Below, one piece after another: positions 51,833 through 52,203 of a stretch of DNA of 52,203 bases. A model generated the notes under the pieces. It was not told where the DNA came from, ran no database searches, and was given only the letters and a program-made list of their open reading frames with translations. Position numbers and translations under genes: made by a program. Source of the stretch: Candidatus Gottesmanbacteria bacterium (GTDB lineage: Bacteria > Patescibacteriota > Microgenomatia > JACOXO01); contig JACOXO010000017.1 of the NCBI GenBank assembly GCA_016182365.1, forward strand, positions 1-52,203, written 5' to 3'. The first letter of the stretch is position 1. Each line of letters starts with the position of its first letter.

Positions 51833-52203
51833 TTACCATGTTGGAATAAATGATTTAAGATTATCAGTTGTTACATGAAATTGAGTACCTTCACCGGTTA
51901 CTATTTTTTTTGCTACTTTTCTTACCATCCCAGATATAGTCCGCTCAAGACTTCTAATTCCTGAGTCGAAACCCAATGGTCTTATAATTATTGGCCAAAC
52001 ATCATCATCAATAGTCAAGTGATTTTGTGTTATTCCCATAAGACTCATTGTTTTTTGCAATAAATAGTTTTTACCGATTGCCATTTTCTCACTATCTGTA
52101 TAGGAAGGCATCTCAATAGGTTCCAGCCTATCCAAAACAGCTGTTGATATATTATTTGTGTTATTGGCAGTTGAAATAAATAACACTTCTGAAAGATCAA
52201 AAG
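51833..52203 (-). CDS. Lon-type AAA+ protein, C-terminal end without protease domain; partial at 5' end
   Basis: Only the last 123 residues are in the window; the frame is open to the edge. It begins FDLSEVLFISTANNTNNIS and continues with AVLDRLEPIEMPSYTDSEKMAIGKNYLL, LGFDSGIRSLERTISGMVRKVA, which is the second half of the Lon AAA+ module (sensor-1, arginine finger and sensor-2). The gene stops at LKSFIPTW, just where Lon normally goes on to its serine-lysine S16 protease domain of about 200 residues. It is either a Lon-derived AAA+ protein without protease or a truncated gene. Confidence 0.75.
   Translation of the reverse strand, partial: FDLSEVLFISTANNTNNISTAVLDRLEPIEMPSYTDSEKMAIGKNYLLQKTMSLMGITQNHLTIDDDVWPIIIRPLGFDSGIRSLERTISGMVRKVAKKIVTGEGTQFHVTTDNLKSFIPTW

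Noticed and set aside
1-52203. Insertion sequences, integrases or phage genes
   Set aside because: No transposase, integrase or phage structural gene was recognised. The baseplate-J-like protein is a membrane fusion in a housekeeping operon, not part of a prophage.

Overview
This 52 kb AT-rich window looks like a chromosomal segment of a Candidate Phyla Radiation (Patescibacteria) bacterium, most likely of the Microgenomates group. The call rests on several features: compact, tightly packed genes; a ribosomal operon with no rpmD (L30) between rpsE and rplO; a short L2 N-terminus; a short alanyl-tRNA synthetase without its C-terminal domain; an AMP phosphorylase next to a ribose-1,5-bisphosphate isomerase-type protein; and surface proteins of kinds that recur in CPR genomes. 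The taxonomic call is inference from gene content. No 16S rRNA and no tRNA gene was seen.

Region 1 (1-5.9 kb) is accessory. It holds a partial EpmA-like lysyl ligase (-), divergent from an MFS exporter and a two-module ATP-grasp ligase (+) whose second module has apparently lost its glycine-rich loop. A promoter, a structured RNA or leader, and a 108-residue secreted protein follow. Then comes a 208-residue PaaX-like/Cas2-like protein gene bracketed by two copies of a 30 bp palindrome (GACAAAAAGATCCGATCGG...TGTC).

Region 2 (5.9-33.4 kb, all minus strand) is a merged str-S10-spc-alpha superoperon. In transcription order it reads rpoB-rpoC-rpsL-rpsG-fusA-tuf-rpsJ-rplC-D-W-B-rpsS-rplV-rpsC-rplP-rpmC-rpsQ-rplN-X-E-rpsZ-rpsH-rplF-R-rpsE-rplO-secY-adk-(P-loop kinase)-map-infA-rpmJ-rpsM-K-D-rpoA-rplQ-M-rpsI. 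A strong promoter and an attenuator-like hairpin precede rpoB, and a second promoter with a leader hairpin precedes rplC. Several short palindromes are scattered in the junctions, and one cluster is translated into the L17 C-terminus.

Region 3 (33.4-36.3 kb) is a second accessory pocket. It has a degraded ORF, the third palindrome copy, an unknown 251-residue protein, a divergent leader-peptide/53-residue/HEPN-like cassette that resembles a toxin-antitoxin module, and a membrane-anchored surface protein.

Region 4 (36.3-45.4 kb, minus strand) carries housekeeping and envelope genes: MltG, a zinc-ribbon peptide, AMP phosphorylase, R15P isomerase, RuvX, a sortase, an actin-fold/baseplate-J-like fusion, AlaRS and an HD-domain protein.

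Region 5 (45.4-52.2 kb) has a decayed Nudix gene, the fourth palindrome copy, a HIT protein and a glycosyltransferase (+), then a coiled-coil membrane protein, a RodZ-like protein, FtsK, RNase J and the C-terminal end of a Lon-type AAA+ protein that stops before the protease domain (-).

The observation I rate highest is the dispersed GATCCGATCGG palindrome family tied to the Cas2-fold PaaX-like gene. The window does not settle whether it is a regulon with an autoregulated operator or a REP-like element with a new kind of partner protein.
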